Shown here one piece after another: positions 32,093 to 44,868 of a stretch of 64,000 bases of DNA; positions within the stretch are counted from its first letter, which is position 1, and every line of letters starts with the position of its first letter. This stretch comes from Amphichorda felina (lineage: Eukaryota > Ascomycota > Sordariomycetes > Hypocreales > Bionectriaceae), in NCBI GenBank assembly GCA_016490725.1, contig JAEMHR010000003.1:434001-498000 (forward strand), written 5' to 3'. Made by a program: the position numbers and the translations under genes. Below the pieces are notes generated by a model. The model saw only the letters and a program-made list of their open reading frames with translations, searched no databases and was not told where the DNA came from.

Positions 32093-35000
32093 TTATTTGG
32101 AGACAGAGAGGTTCTTATATTTACCGACTAACTCCTCAATTTTCGGCATAAGCTCAGGTATGCGGAAAGGCTTGGAGATCACGTCGTCCTAGATAATACC
32201 CGTTAGTCGTCAGGGATTTCATGGGCAGGCAGAGATGTTTCCAAACTTACAATGCCAGCGGCCTTGGCATTTTGAATCTGCTCAGGCCGCGCGTAGGCAG
32301 TGACGGCAATGATGGGAATGTGCTGGATAATTGTCCCCTCTTGCTCTAGCTCGCGGATTTTTCGGGCACATGTCATGCCGTCCATGACTGGCATTTCCAG
32401 ATCCATCAGGATGACGGAGATATCCATGCCTTCGCCTTCATGCCCGGCCCAGAACCTTGACTGCTGTAATGTCTGAAGGGCCTCCTTGCCGTGGTTGGCG
32501 ACAAAAGTGTTGTTTCCGCAGCTCCGCAGCTGCCGCTGGAGAACCTTTTGGTTAACGATGTTATCCTCGACGATCAGCACGTCGTAGAGAGGGTTGCCTC
32601 CGGCGTCCGAGTTCACTCGCGAGACGCTCGAATGAGCGGCGCTTGACGCGGTGGGTGACTGTATCTTCCGCGTAATCTTGAATGGAGAGATATGCTCATA
32701 ATCTGAAGGAGGGTGGGTGGAGATGCGGCTCTGGATATAGAAGCTGAACTTGCTTCCTTGTCCTGGCTGGGACAAGACCCCAATCTGGCCCCCCTGCATT
32801 TCAGTCAGGATCCGTGATATGAATAGCCCTAGCCCCGAGCCGCCATACTGGACATGAGTCCTTGGTGTTGCTTGCTGGAAGCGCTGAAAAAGGAGCTTCA
32901 GCTCCTCCTCGGCCAGGCCTGGACCCGTGTCCTCCACAGAGCAATGGATATTGATCCTCTCCCCGTCGCCCCACTCGTCTTCATTGTCAATGTCCATGGC
33001 AGGGGGCCTCTGACTGTCGTTTCGGTCGAAATAGTGCATCTTCCCATGAGTGACGCTTGAGACATCTTTGGATACACCAACTGTCACGGTAATGCTTCTT
33101 CTCTCCCGTGTCTGGGTGAATTTGATGGCGTTCGTCATGAGGTTGATCAAGACCTGTCTCAGCCTCGAGGGGTCCATCTTGGCCCATTTGATGCCGTATT
33201 CCTCAAAGCTCTTATCGACAATGAATTCAAATTCAATGTCGTGTGCCACGAGTTCAGACTCGAACATTTTCAGAGCCCTTTGTATGACTCGGATAGGTTG
33301 CTCATCGATTGGGGTAACGGCCAAGAGATTCGAGTCAAGTTTGGAGAGCGTCAAGATATCGTCGACAATGCGCTTCTGATGGCTCGCACAGAGATTGATC
33401 GTGTTTGCCGCGTCGAGACATCCCTCTAGCAAGGTTTCGACTTCCTCCTTGACGTGGTGTGCCGCGAATGCAGTGATGTTGCTCGAGATCTGGTCCGCGC
33501 ACTGTAGAATGGCAGACAGAGGGTTCCTCATCTCGTGACTTGTGATGTCAATGAAGTTCTCCTGCTGCCTCTTGAGCTCCACTGCCTCCTCTCGCCGCTC
33601 GCTCTGCACCTTCTCCGCCCACTTTTGTGAGGAAATGTCAGTAATGCAACCGAAAATGGATTCGAGATTTCCATCCAAGGTTTTCTCGGGGTATGCGCTC
33701 ATCAGGACCCATGAGTCAATGGTGTTGTTCTCGCTCTCCTGGCTGCAAATGAAGCGGAACTCAACAGAGATGGTGACCATGTCATTGAGCAGCTTCCCCC
33801 ACGCGGCCTCGAGCGCTGGCCTATCCTCACTCCTCACCATGTCCATCCATGCATTCTCGGTATCATCGGTCTTCGGAACCCGAGAGATCTGCCACCACAT
33901 ATTGTTACAGTAGGTGATGGAGCCATGCGAGTTGGCAATGAACATGCCGACGGGAGCGAATTCAGCCATCCGGGCAAACTTGTACTCGCTCTCATTGGCC
34001 TCCTGGGACTTGAGCTGCAACTGCATCGAGAGATGCTGGCGATCTAGGGCAGCGAGTCTGGCCGCCCTCTGACCTCGCTTGATCTCTTCCTCGAAGAGGA
34101 CAACCGAAGCCATCGAAGTTGCGAGTTGCCGAGACACCAAATGAATGAATAGCTTGTAATCGTCATCGTAAGGCCGCCTCGGGTTGACACCCATGATAAT
34201 GAACCCAACGACAGAATCACCAACGGTGGTGGGAACGACTGGGAAAACCACAATTGTGCGGCAGGGATCTCCGAATCCCTTCCACTCCGCACCTTTGATC
34301 AAATCATGAGGCATGGTGCCTGCTTCCTCGGATAAAACAACCACGCTCCCATTGTTAGCCATTGATTGACGCATATACGAGGCAAAACCCTCTTCTGATG
34401 TTCTCAGATCCAGTGCTTCGACGGCTGCCTGATGACCATTCGGGACTCCGATTGACCCTTCAAGGACTACCTGCGGGTTGTTGAGGCCTAAAGAATGCAG
34501 GGACGAGGCCTCACTCTCCGTATCGTCCTTGACGGAGTACATGAGAGCGAATGGCACGTCATACTCGTTGTACTCGAGCCCTTTCTGAACCTGAGGCCAG
34601 AATTCGCTCACCGTTGTCGCAGTGGCGGTACGCTCGCCAATCTCACGAAGCATCAACATCCTTCTCTCTGCCACTTTCCGCCGCGTGTTCTCGAATACTG
34701 GATTGTAGAGTCCCACGACCTCGCCTTCAACGCCAAGAAGTGGAACGATTCCCCAAGAGAAGAATGTTTCCTCGAGAAAACCATGGCGATCGATGAAGAG
34801 CTGATCGTCATGCTTCATAGTGGCCTGGCCCGACTCCCAAGCAGCCTTGAAAACCGGCTCAATCTCATCCCAGATCTCGCTCCAAGCCTCCGAATATCTT
34901 TTCCCCATGAGTGATGGATGCTTCTGCCCAGCAAGAGCAATGTGAGCAGAATTGTAGATGGTCACGAACTGGGGGCCCCAGTACAAGGCGGCGGGGTGCG

Positions 35001-36603
35001 GGCTACCCATGACAAGGTTCGCCATTGCTCTCAACTCATAAGGCCAATCCTCGATTGGTCCGAGTGGCGTGGAGGCCCAGTCAGTTCCCCTGGCTAGCTG
35101 AATATGCTCGGGGAGGTTTTCGTTCGGGGGAATCCTGGTCCAGTCAAATGTCGTTCTTGCGGGCTGTGCCTGAAGGACGGCATTTGTGAATTCGTCCGGG
35201 TGGTGCCAAGTCGCGGTATCCGGAGCCGTATCGGGAACTGCACTGCCGAGCACCGACCCCCCATGCGATGACTTGCGTCGTGCATCGCCAAAATAATCGT
35301 GAGAGTCGGCCGGCTCGGCGTCCGGGGTGACAGGAAGGTCTGGGGAAGGGTCCTCCTGTTGCTGCACCAATGCTGCAGGCTCCTCCGCCATGGGGATAGG
35401 TGAATCGGCGCGTTCGAAGTTGATGGGAGTGGTTCCACTGACGACTCGAAAGCGTCTTCGAAGTGTTGAACATGTCCACGTAATTCCTCCATAATTGTGC
35501 GGTGGAAGCGGCAAGTCTTGGGAATCAAGGCTCTTAACAGGGGTCATAATCCAAGCCTTGAAACCCCCATACTCGGTTGCGGCGTCTGAATCATCTTGGT
35601 CAACGGTGAGGAGCCGTAGGATTGAGTGGGATGATCGGAGGGCAGTATTATAGAACAAGATATGGAGTCCTGGGCGGCTGGCGTTGGCCGAATTGGCTAG
35701 ATCGACTAAGAAGGTCGGGCGGAAATCTTGGTCAAGAAGGTCAACGACGTCCATCCCGCTGAGTCCTTGCAGCCCTGGAACAAGTGAGCGGGCGTCCGGC
35801 GTCAGGGCGGGTGCTGACATGTCCATAGATGAGCCCCAGCTCCCCGGCGTGCTTCCCGACCTCGTGGGATTGGGGGTGTTAACGTTGGCACGAGGCATCT
35901 TGAGGGTTGTGACGGCTCCTGAGGGCTCCTGCTGCATGCGTGCCAGGATAGATGTTGCTGGTTCGGCATGGCGAAGACTCGGAGCCCGTGAAATCTGTTT
36001 TGATGTGGAGTTATTTGAAAAGAACAATGGCGAAGTTGGACCGTCAAGTGGCGGCTGGCCAGCTGCTGCGGCGAAGGCGCCAAGTCCGGAGGTCGGTAAG
36101 TCGGTCATCCTCGGAGGGGAGACTCCTCTCCGGCGTTTCTTATTGATGGGCGATTGTCCAATCACGCTGTCGGGGACGGCCTGCCTGGAAGACGACCGCT
36201 TGACGCTGCCACGGGACCGAACAACATCGGGGGGTTTGCGGTAGGGCGAAGGGATTGGATTTCGAGCAGCCTCAAGAAATGACCTTGACGTGGAGGGTGT
36301 GGTCGGGAGGGCGGTGCCTGAAGTCGGGGCAGGGACGGAGACGGGGGAAGAAGCGTGGTTCTGGATCAGATTCGACTGGTCGCGGGCGTGGGCGTGGGCG
36401 TGATGGTGACCATGGCGATGAAACTCAGACTGCCATTCCTGGGTATAGTTTCTCGATGAGCTGCCTCTGCGACTCTTGCGGTCCCGATGTATGTCAGAAG
36501 TTGGATCCTCGGAAGGCAGCGGCTGCAAATCTGGCTCAGGAAGATGGGAGGAAAGTGCGGCAGGGCCCGGCCTTGGAGACGAATCGTTGTTATGTTGCTG
36601 CAT
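32093..36603 (-). CDS. Hybrid sensor histidine kinase with response-regulator domain
   Basis: Predicted 1482-residue hybrid histidine kinase of the fungal phosphorelay type. Exons are 36603-32251 and 32188-32093; the last exon supplies the receiver-domain end DDVISKPFRIPELM. Residues 1-350 are a disordered Ser/Pro/His-rich leader. A PAS/GAF-like sensory region spans about 510-850, and a PAS domain lies at about 870-1000 (FAPVGMFIANSHGSITYCN). HisKA has the phospho-acceptor histidine in FIDITSHEMRNPLSAI near 1025. The ATPase domain has LINLMTNAIKF, DTGPGL and YGGSGLGLF. The receiver domain at about 1337-1482 has the acceptor Asp in ILMDLEMPVMDG. No transmembrane segment is evident, so it is probably a cytosolic sensor. 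The first true ATG of the frame is used; an upstream exon is possible. The stimulus is unknown. Confidence 0.93.
32189..32250 (-). other. Intron in histidine kinase gene
   Basis: Intron of 62 bp with GTAAGT donor, GACTAAC branch and TCTAG acceptor, phase 0. It lies inside the receiver domain; without its removal the conserved K-P-F of the receiver would be lost. Confidence 0.93.
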
Positions 36604-39600
36604 CAAGGCGCCACGGACGGGGTCCAAGATGGGGACGGAGGGCCGCTCCCAACGTGGCCAAGGATGATATGTGGGTAGAGGAAGCCCAGACTGAGAGAGG
36701 GTGGCGCCGGCCAACGGGTTCCGTGGGCCACTGCCAGGTTTCCTGCAGTCAGAGGCAGGGTAATGGGACAAGGCAAGTTGCAGTGCGCATCCGGCCCTGA
36801 AAGTGCTCTGGTCCACCGGCCCTCCGAGTGGGAAAGTGGTTCATGGGCCAGATCGGGATTCAAGCAGGAGATCGGAACGGTTTTGGGTAGCGCGGCCCTT
36901 GTGGGAAAGGCAACTGCCGGTGTGAGTATGAATCGAGGCTAGGTGTAGATGTTTCAATAGGTGGTGGGTAGTAGGACTAGTAGTCGCAATAAACCATTGA
37001 AGCTAGTATCATGTAGTTGCGCATTGGCCGTGGGGATTAGAGGGTGGTGATGGGATTTCGATCTGCTTGTTGGCGAGGGACGAAATGCAGCGTCTCTGCC
37101 GGATGTGTATAGATGTGGGGGGCGAGCAGAGGGAAAACTTGGACGAGCGCTGCGCCCGTAGTCATGTACGGAAGCAATGGATATACGTATGTACTTGTAT
37201 GCCAGGTGTGGTAATATGCACCAGGCCGACAAGAGTTGAGGCTGGCTCACTATGTATTAGCTCCCAAGACGATGGGGAGGGAGGACAATGTTCCGAGGGT
37301 AGGCTTACCAGGGCCTTTGCGATATTGGCGATGAGATCCCAAAGAAGAGAGATCGTCGCGCAGCGAGTGCTTGGTTGGTTCGGGCGACCAAATGGCGACG
37401 GGGGAGAGAAGAGTCTCGAACTCGGGTAGTGGAGAGACCGCCCATCAGAGCTCAGACGGCTCGCGATTTGACTTGCTCCCAGCGAGTCCTTGAACGGCCG
37501 CCGCTGGCGCTGCAAGGATCCAAGGTTCGAGATGCAGAAGTCTCCCCGATTCGGGAAACAGCCTCTGCAAGCCTTGGCGGTGCTAGCGGGGGCTCTAGTC
37601 TCTGGCTGGCCTTGCCGAGGGTGGGCGACCCAAATCCTTGGAGACGATGGTGATCGGGGATAAGCCGAATGATGATTGCCTGGGCTACACTTTGTTCTGT
37701 GGAATGATGGTTGGTGATGGTAAAGTTGGAGGTTGATGCCTGGCCAGAATGTCACGGGAAGAGTGCATTGCAGATATACCTGCCTACCTAGAGGCAGCAG
37801 GTGCGACCACGGCGGGCTGGAACGCTCCTGCCCGCGTCGCCTCTGCCCGTCTTGCCTCTCGACGGCTGGTGCAAATACTCTGAAAGGTACGAAGTACATG
37901 TATCTATCTGTTCGCCGTGGTTGTTGGTGCGACGTGCTCTGCGCACAGGCGTCCAACTCTCACACTGCACCGCATGGTCACATCCATGGATCCTGCTGCG
38001 CATTCACCGTGTCAATTACTTCGTACCCCGTACTCGTACAGGCACGATCTTCATGCCGACAGAAAGACCCCAGGCCAAAGCGCCCATGGAGGCATGGACA
38101 GCTGCCCTGGATGATTCGGGATCCAGGACACACAGCACAAGGTGGGCACTATTCTTCCTTGGCACAAAATATTTTGTCGAAACTTGAATCCGAGACTCCT
38201 TGCCAATTGACGGATTGTGCTTGGCCAGCCGATGGGCGTCGTCACTCGTGTCAAGCCGCCACCCGTTGCCGACCGATGTGACCGATCGACCGGTCTGGAC
38301 CGCCGTGAGAAGCCACTGGGAAATTTGCACCCGACATCCCATGGACGATGGCTTGAGGCACGTTGCTGGAGGCGTCAGCTCTTTATCCCCCACCGCCAAC
38401 GGCTCAACGGGCGGGGGAGCCTTTCTTTTGGCAGAATGCAAAGAGCACTGGCAGCTGCAGATGGTATCACTCGTCCTACGAGTACTCAGCTGCAATCGGG
38501 CGAATGCTGGTGTCTACCCAGATCTATCTACCTAACCTCATGTCATTCCAGCTGATAATTTTACGCATCCCCATCTCCACAGTGGAGAACGTTGCTGCCA
38601 ACGCGCGAGGACTGCTACGTACGGAGTACGGATGTACACACAGGCGCGCAAATATACACTCGCAGCCACCTACGTATGCCTCTGCCCGTACGTAGCAGTT
38701 CGTACTCGAACCCTGCCCTCCATCTGAGGATGCGCCAACTCGGGAAGCTCATTCTAGCTAGGTTCTAGACATGGCATCGACGTACGAGTAGGCATTTGTC
38801 GGCCTTCTAGAATCTGTTCCCGTCCAATATGTCTTGGGGAGGAAGTGTTGGTGCCTAGTACTTGACGCTCAGGTTCGAACTGACTCGTCCTGTGCACTGC
38901 GGCTGTTTCAGCCCGACAATGACAGCTCATGACGATCTGTTGCCAGCCACGGGGGGTCTCAGACGCCCAGACGCTCAGACCCGAGCTCTCGATCCGGAGC
39001 CGCCGCCCAGGACAAGGTGTCAGCCGGCAACGGAGGGAGAGTCTGCGGGGCCGTGTCAGACGGCCAACGGCCAAGTGGATTGCGAGGTGGACACGGCACA
39101 ACTCCGATGATCCGATCAGCACCACGGTCGGTTCATCACCCGGGGCGCCGAGCGGTCCTAAGCTGTTGCTGATCACCTAACAGTACTGCATATAACTAGT
39201 ATGCATGCTGCCCCTCCTCTGGTGCCTTGAGAGTGGGTGTAAAGGTGTGAATATGGTAGGTCTTGATATTGAATACCTTGGTCTGATTGTCGACGAAGGT
39301 CACGGTCCCTTTGCCTCTGGTATCTGGCCATTCCGTGTGCTAATAATACCTTGATACGGAGTACTTATTGGTATTAATAGTTGATGGGATGGTGATCATT
39401 GGGATGCCATGTCATGCTGTTGGTGCTGCTCCTGGTCAGCTGATTGAGCACCAACGTCGACTGTCGAGCTCAAGATAGAAACGGACGTCGCAGGAGACAC
39501 AGCAGCACCCGGATAGGCGACTGCCGTCTCCAGTGGGATGACGTGCAACGCGGGACGGCAGGTCCATCACACCTTCCCGCGCCAGCTGGGGCCCATGATT

Positions 39601-40171
39601 GGCCACACTGCCCATCGACCTCAACTGCCAGACCAATGGCAGTTATTATGGCACTCCGCCTTCGATCCGGGCGCTTACAGGGCCCTTCTTCTGCTGCCCT
39701 CTGCCCGTCTGTGGCCTCCCATTGGCCCACGCACTGGCGATGCCCTCTCATTGTTCCGACTCCCAGCGTCTGCGAGCCCACAGGAGGTGCCGCTCGCAGT
39801 CGCGGGCGCATGAGACCCTTAAACGCCATCGATCCCCCAGCGTTGGCCCTGGCCTCGCTGTGCTCGGCTGGCCTGAACTTGTCAACTTTTTCCCAATTCC
39901 TCACCGGTGCTGGGCTTGAAGCGACAACGGCGACGGCGGCGACGGCGGCGACGACTATTATCACCGCAACTCCCAAGCTGGAGAGAAGACCACGACGATA
40001 CAACCGCCGCGCCCACCGACGAATGTGAGCCGGGATTTGGATTTGGGCCTGCTTGCTGGCAAGCACACCACACCGATTCAACGTCTCTGCCTCGATAATT
40101 GAGGTTCACGGGCACAGCTCACCTCCCATCGCCACCTCACAGAGCACAGCACTTCCCACAAACCCGCCATC
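36604..40171. other. Intergenic, long divergent promoter region
   Basis: About 3.6 kb between the divergent kinase and tetraspan membrane-protein genes. The kinase frame stays open without ATG to 36816, so 36604-36816 may be leader or an upstream exon. No other gene is supported. TACGAGTA and TACGGAGTAC motifs recur here (38031, 38477, 38620, 38783, 39355). Confidence 0.5.
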
Positions 40172-41129
40172 ATGGCCACCTTCAAGGAGCGCTGGGCCGA
40201 CCGGACTTACAAGCCCATCCACCGCAAATGGCCCCAGGCGGCGCGCAAAGGGACCGCCTGGCTGATGCTGGTCGAGCTCATCGGTCTGGTCCCCATCCTC
40301 GTCATCTTTGGCATCGCCCAGCCGGACTTGTACCGCACCGAGCTTTGGAAGATTGGCTTCGAGAACAAGCTCAACTCCAACCCCAACATGATTCTCTACG
40401 CCTACGCCAACTACCGCCCCCAGCCCGACGTGCCTCTTATTTGGTCGAGGACGTAAGTGTTCTCGCACAGTACTCTCGATTCTTGCCAACGTGTAATAGC
40501 TGACCGCTGGGCTTTTGTAGGCTCACCGACTTCAATGTGGCCATCTCGGTTATTTCCCTCTTCTTCCTCCTTGCCAAGCTCATCTCCTTCATCATGAAGG
40601 TGTGGTACCCTGCCTTGGCCGTCTTTATCAATGTGGCTTTGGTTGCGCTTTATACCGTGAGCACATACGGCCAGATTGGGCCCGACTACGCCGACGAGCG
40701 GTACCCGGCGCCGGCCGCCTGGTACTTCCGCTACGGGTGCGACATGGCCAAGCCCTATGGCGCGTACAAGTCGTGCCGGATTGCCCAGGGCTCGCTGGCA
40801 GTCACTCTGTACATGCTGTAAGTCGACCGTATTGACGCCTCGAATTCCCCCTTGGGGTATGTCGGCGCAGCCTGCTGACTTGCACAAACAGTGTCGTGTA
40901 CCTCGTCAACCTCAGCTTCGCCTCCTGGGCCATGTGGCCGAACAAGGAGCTCAACGACGTCAGTGACACGGAAGACGACGAGCCGACTGGCGGGGTGGAG
41001 CCTAAGAAGTGGGAGATGCGTAACATGAGGTCCCCGAATAGCATGAGCCTATTCACCCCCCGTACCCAGGCCTTCAACACGCTTGACCGCCAGCTGCCAC
41101 TACGACAGGAGGGGTCGAGGTACGCTTGA
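40172..41129 (+). CDS. Predicted four-helix integral membrane protein
   Basis: Predicted 271-residue membrane protein of unknown function. Exons are 40172-40452, 40521-40817 and 40892-41129, all with GTAAGT donors and phase-2 junctions. Hydrophobic helices lie at about residues 30-49 (AWLMLVELIGLVPILVIFGI), 97-120 (FNVAISVISLFFLLAKLISFI), 122-142 (YPALAVFINVALVALYTV) and 185-210 (GSLAVTLYMLVVYLVNLSFASWAMW). A cytosolic Asp/Glu-containing tail ends in a basic Arg-rich terminus. The four-helix layout is MARVEL-like, but I cannot place it in a named family with confidence. The start ATG sits in a good context (ATCATGGCC). Confidence 0.88.
40453..40520 (+). other. Intron 1 of the tetraspan gene
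   Basis: Intron of 68 bp with GTAAGT donor, GCTGAC branch and TGTAG acceptor, phase 2. Confidence 0.9.
40818..40891 (+). other. Intron 2 of the tetraspan gene
   Basis: Intron of 74 bp with GTAAGT donor, GCTGACT branch and AACAG acceptor, phase 2. Confidence 0.9.
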
Positions 41130-41703
41130 GGGGATTGCCATGTTTTCTTTTTTGTTTATATGAGGGGATAATGTGCGGCCTCGCTGTTTGCATTTATATG
41201 GACGGCACAGGCTCTATGTATCTCGGTCCTTATGGATGGCGTTTCGGCTGGGCAATAATAGGGACACTACAGTGGTTAGCGAGTGTGCCACATATACCAC
41301 TCTCATCTTTTGGCCGTCTGCAGTCATTATATGATGCGAATTAACATTTTCTACATTTTAAATGTTTGGGAACATCTAGGGTGGATGTTGGTTGGGCCGT
41401 GTCTAACTAATTTCAAGATTCACCAGGCAGATTCACTTGAGCTAATATATGGCTAGAAGAAACATGAACCAACTCATATGCTCTTTTTCAGCGAGTATGT
41501 ATGGTGTTAGAACCTGTCCCCCTACTTTGTCTGCGTGATTGGTCTGTCAATTATCAGATATGTAAAGTTCTCCGGTACTTAATATAGACGACACGTGATA
41601 GAGCCGAGCTATGATTTCCCAGTAGAAACTACCAGTAACCGTACATTAATTCTTGGAACTGATATATATCCATGGCGTCCTGCACCCTTGGTGGCCGTAG
41701 ATA
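41130..41703. other. Intergenic, convergent 3' ends
   Basis: AT-rich spacer between the tetraspan gene and the convergent rhodopsin-domain gene. No gene is seen. Confidence 0.55.
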
Positions 41704-43196
41704 CTAACGGTACTCTTTCGGGTTGATCGTATCCTGACTCGGGATGATGGCCCTCTCGCTCCCCGAATCGAGCCTATCCACACTGTCCTCCGCGTCCCCG
41801 AATCGACTGTACTTTCCCATGGTTGATCGCTGGTGGCTGACAGCCTGGAGACTGATGTTGTTCCTGCCAGTGTCGGGCATCCCCGAGCTCCCCTTGGTCG
41901 TCAACCCAGTCCCCATGAGCTTCGGGGCCACCTTTCGGAAGAAGAGTCGGACAGTCGGTAGCGTAGCGCAGATCATGATGAGGTAGGCTTCGATAAGGCT
42001 GATGTCGGGGACAAATAATTAGCAAACATCTTCAAAAAGGGGGCAAGTATGCACATACGCCCACACACTTGCTGGAGCGGCGCCCCACGTCTGGTCCAAC
42101 TTGGTCAACTGCTGGATAATGTAGACGAGCCGAATAATGGATGTAACGAATGTGCTACAGTATAAGTTTTGTCAGCAGGCCGTCCTTATCCCAACTCCCA
42201 AAATACCAATGGCCGGTGGGGGGTTTCTCCTTACATGCCACCCAGAGCGAACAAGACCATCAGGCCAAACTTTTGAAACTTGGGCATCTGTAGATTCCAC
42301 GTCATGTAGACGGGGATGGCGATGAGCGAAATATCCGCAATCAGCCCGCAAATTGCAGTCCCCTTGTAGATTGCGGGAAGATCGACGTTGCATGACCCCT
42401 CGGTCATCGCGGGAGTCCAGAGCTTCTCCACGGGAAGGCAGGGCAGGGCGGCGGCAATGGCGAGCCCAAGATTCGATCCCACGATGAAAAAAATGAGCAA
42501 CCAGACGGACCATTTGAACCAGGCCTGCGGGCTGAGGCGGAGGTAAAAGCTGGCGAGACTGAGCTTCGAGAAGAGGGAAAAGAGAGCGTAGAGGATAGGC
42601 ATCGGGTAGAGAGCCTTTGACACGATTGTCAGCTTGTGTGGTTCCGAGTACATCAGATGTAACATGCCTTGGTAAAGATGAAGTATTGGTCGAGAGAAAG
42701 CTCCCAGGCGTGGGTGCCCAGCAGACCATCCGCATAGGCTTCTGCAACAGGTGGGGTCAGAGATGGGAGAAGCTGAGGTGGGGGGGAGAGGCATACTGAG
42801 AATGATGGCTGCTAGACCCGAGATGATTCCCTGTAATGAAGCATTACATATTAGAGGTGTTGCGCCAATGGCCATACGCGCTCTTGATGCAACTTACTAG
42901 AGCAATGGTAAAGAAGGCTATAAAAGAAGTCCTGTTAGTCTCTTGCTGATGGCTTCAACTGGTGTTCGGGGAAAAGGGGGGAAGGCCATACCATCGTCCC
43001 AGTCGACCTTCTTGTGGATCCAGAGCTTTACATAGGTTCTCTGCGCCACGAAGACCAGCATGACGAGGTTTAGGGCTCCCGTAATCGAGTATGCCTCGAT
43101 AACCCATTGCCTTTGGGGATTGTCGAAATCCACGACGTAGTGCTCCGGGGGCGGCAGGAGGCTCATCACGCCGTTGGGATGGACGTAGGGCTCCAT
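41704..43196 (-). CDS. Rhodopsin-domain (PTH11-like) integral membrane protein
   Basis: Predicted 367-residue multi-helix membrane protein of the fungal rhodopsin-domain/PTH11-related family. It has seven exons: 43196-42992, 42917-42898, 42830-42797, 42741-42668, 42614-42235, 42154-42059 and 41998-41704. All junctions keep frame. Hydrophobic helices include ITGALNLVMLVFVAQRTYV, FFTIAL joined to GIISGLAAIIL, ILYALFSLFSKLSLASFYLRL, WLLIFFIVGSNLGLAIAAAL, GTAICGLIADISLIAIPVYM, FGLMVLFALGGI and ALIEAYLIMICATLPTVRLF. Exon 2 is only 20 nt. The fourth intron uses a GC donor (AAG|GCATGT). The start chosen is MEPYVHPNG. Members of this large family include candidate surface receptors; no ligand is inferable. 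Divergent from the FAD-linked oxidoreductase. Confidence 0.85.
42615..42667 (-). other. GC-AG intron in rhodopsin-domain gene
   Basis: Intron of 53 bp whose donor is AAG|GCATGT rather than GT, with GCTGACAA branch and CAAAG acceptor, phase 0. It is required to join FIFTK to ALYPMPILYAL. Confidence 0.78.
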
Positions 43197-44868
43197 CTCG
43201 ACGACGACTTCTTGCTCCGACTGCTTGCGCAAGGGCTGTCTCTGTTGTCCAAGAAGTCGGAAGGGCGTTTGAACAGATAGAGCTGCCGGAGGCGTTTGCC
43301 GTCTTTGTGGGGCGGAGGCTGTTCTTAAGGTTTTAACAACGACAGGGCGACAACCCGAGCCAGATCAGGAGATTGGAGCTGAGATGCTACCATGTAAGAG
43401 TAATACTCGTGCATGGCTGTTATTTCTGTCGGCCGACAGCCTGGTGGACAAACCCAGTCGGTAGCCCGGTGGATATTAACCTGGCCGATGCCAGTCTTGT
43501 CACAGACTCGCAGCCGTACATGACATATCGGTAGGGGTCGGGGGTAGAGCCTGTTTCCGGGACTGGAGGGCTGCCTGTACGTACATAGTACTTCGTAGTA
43601 GCGGAGCAAACTGCAACACTGGAAGCAGGCAATGCCTGACCGATCCTGGGCTCATCGATGGCCCAAGCCTTGGACCTCCTGGTTGACTGCCCAGGCTCCG
43701 GCACTTGCCCTCCATTGGACCGACCGGGGGGATGAGGGATCCTGGATCATGGCCGGCCTGGGAATTTCCCTCGCATCTGCCTACTTGCTGCTTACCTTCC
43801 AGCCATGTACATCGTATCAATAGGACCACAGCCCTCGAGTGAAGAAGCCAGCATCGGGTTCATTGGAAAGAGACCCGGATGGAATTTCCCGACTGGATTA
43901 CCGCCGGGCATTGCTTGGAGGAGTCTAGTATGGCGGGGCGAGTGGGCTGACAGGAAAATACTGACTGTTGTGGTTGGTCCATTGACAATTTCGACTCCAT
44001 CATGCCCTTGTCAGAGGTGTATCAATGTAAGTTATGTGGGAGTTTCGACCAGAGACTAGTCCCACCGCTAAGAGACGGGGAGCCACGGAAACTAATACAT
44101 ACCTAGTAGCATTGTGGTAGTCTGGTGACTGGTCATGCGCAGACCTGTATGGGTAGCGCTCACGCCAAGAACGACCTGTGGATTGAATCCTTGCTGGCAG
44201 CTGTCACGAATCCCACGATTCTGGCTGAGGTTGGCTCTGGAGAAGCTTGCAATCCTGTGGTCGTTTGTGCCATAAAACGAACCAGTGTCCCGGAATCTGT
44301 GACAGCACCTGCATATGTATGCGCCCACGTGCTGTTAATTGATGTCCCCCAACTACCACATAACACGAGTACCGGTGACCTCCATCATATCAGCGCCTAC
44401 CTGCCAGAAGTTGCCCTGCTCCACTCACTCCCATGTTTGCGAAGAATGCGGAGAGAACAGGCCCTTGCACCTACATATGTACAGCATTATTAGTATCCTC
44501 TACAGACAGGGTCATATAATATGATATATCCTGTCTGGTGCCACTACACCGTACGCGTGAGCAAGCGAGTCGCTGACTGCCGGGATTCGTGCAGAGAACC
44601 AGGAGCCGGGCCCCCTGCTTGGCCGTAGTATTCTCAATCTCTCAGGCCATCCTCGCAGTGTCGGGATATTGCTGCTGTCCGCGCTGCATACCCTCAAAAT
44701 GAGACGCACTTCCCGTCTTGTGTTGCTGCGTCTTGTCCCGCAGGTCCTTCGGTTCTCGTCACTCGACAGCATCACCACTCTGCACAGCCATCCGTCAACC
44801 CCAACACCCCGGACCCAAACACCCACTTCGAACCCGGCCCACCCCTGAAGGCAATAGGAAAACGCAAC
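43197..44868. other. Intergenic, divergent promoters
   Basis: About 1.7 kb between the divergent rhodopsin-domain and FAD-oxidoreductase genes. Open frames here have no family resemblance. No gene is supported. Confidence 0.5.

Noticed and set aside
36604..36816. 71-codon N-terminal extension of the histidine kinase
   Set aside because: The upstream start would be GTG; the first ATG in the frame is at 36603. It may be leader sequence or an unrecognised exon.
37162..37956. 264-codon minus-strand open frame upstream of the histidine kinase
   Set aside because: Composition is erratic, there is no domain, and it lies in the presumed promoter/leader region of the kinase. Nothing links it to another exon.
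39198..39415. Minus-strand frame MITIPSTINTNKYS..., TAG, then a 43-codon open stretch ending TAG
   Set aside because: It looks like a third TAG-broken frame, but the first half includes the TACGGAGTAC repeat motif and the second half is too short and lacks clear codon bias. Chance is more likely.
39470..40081. 203-codon minus-strand frame upstream of the tetraspan gene
   Set aside because: It contains an Ala/Val run produced by a CGACGG repeat on the other strand and has no other support.
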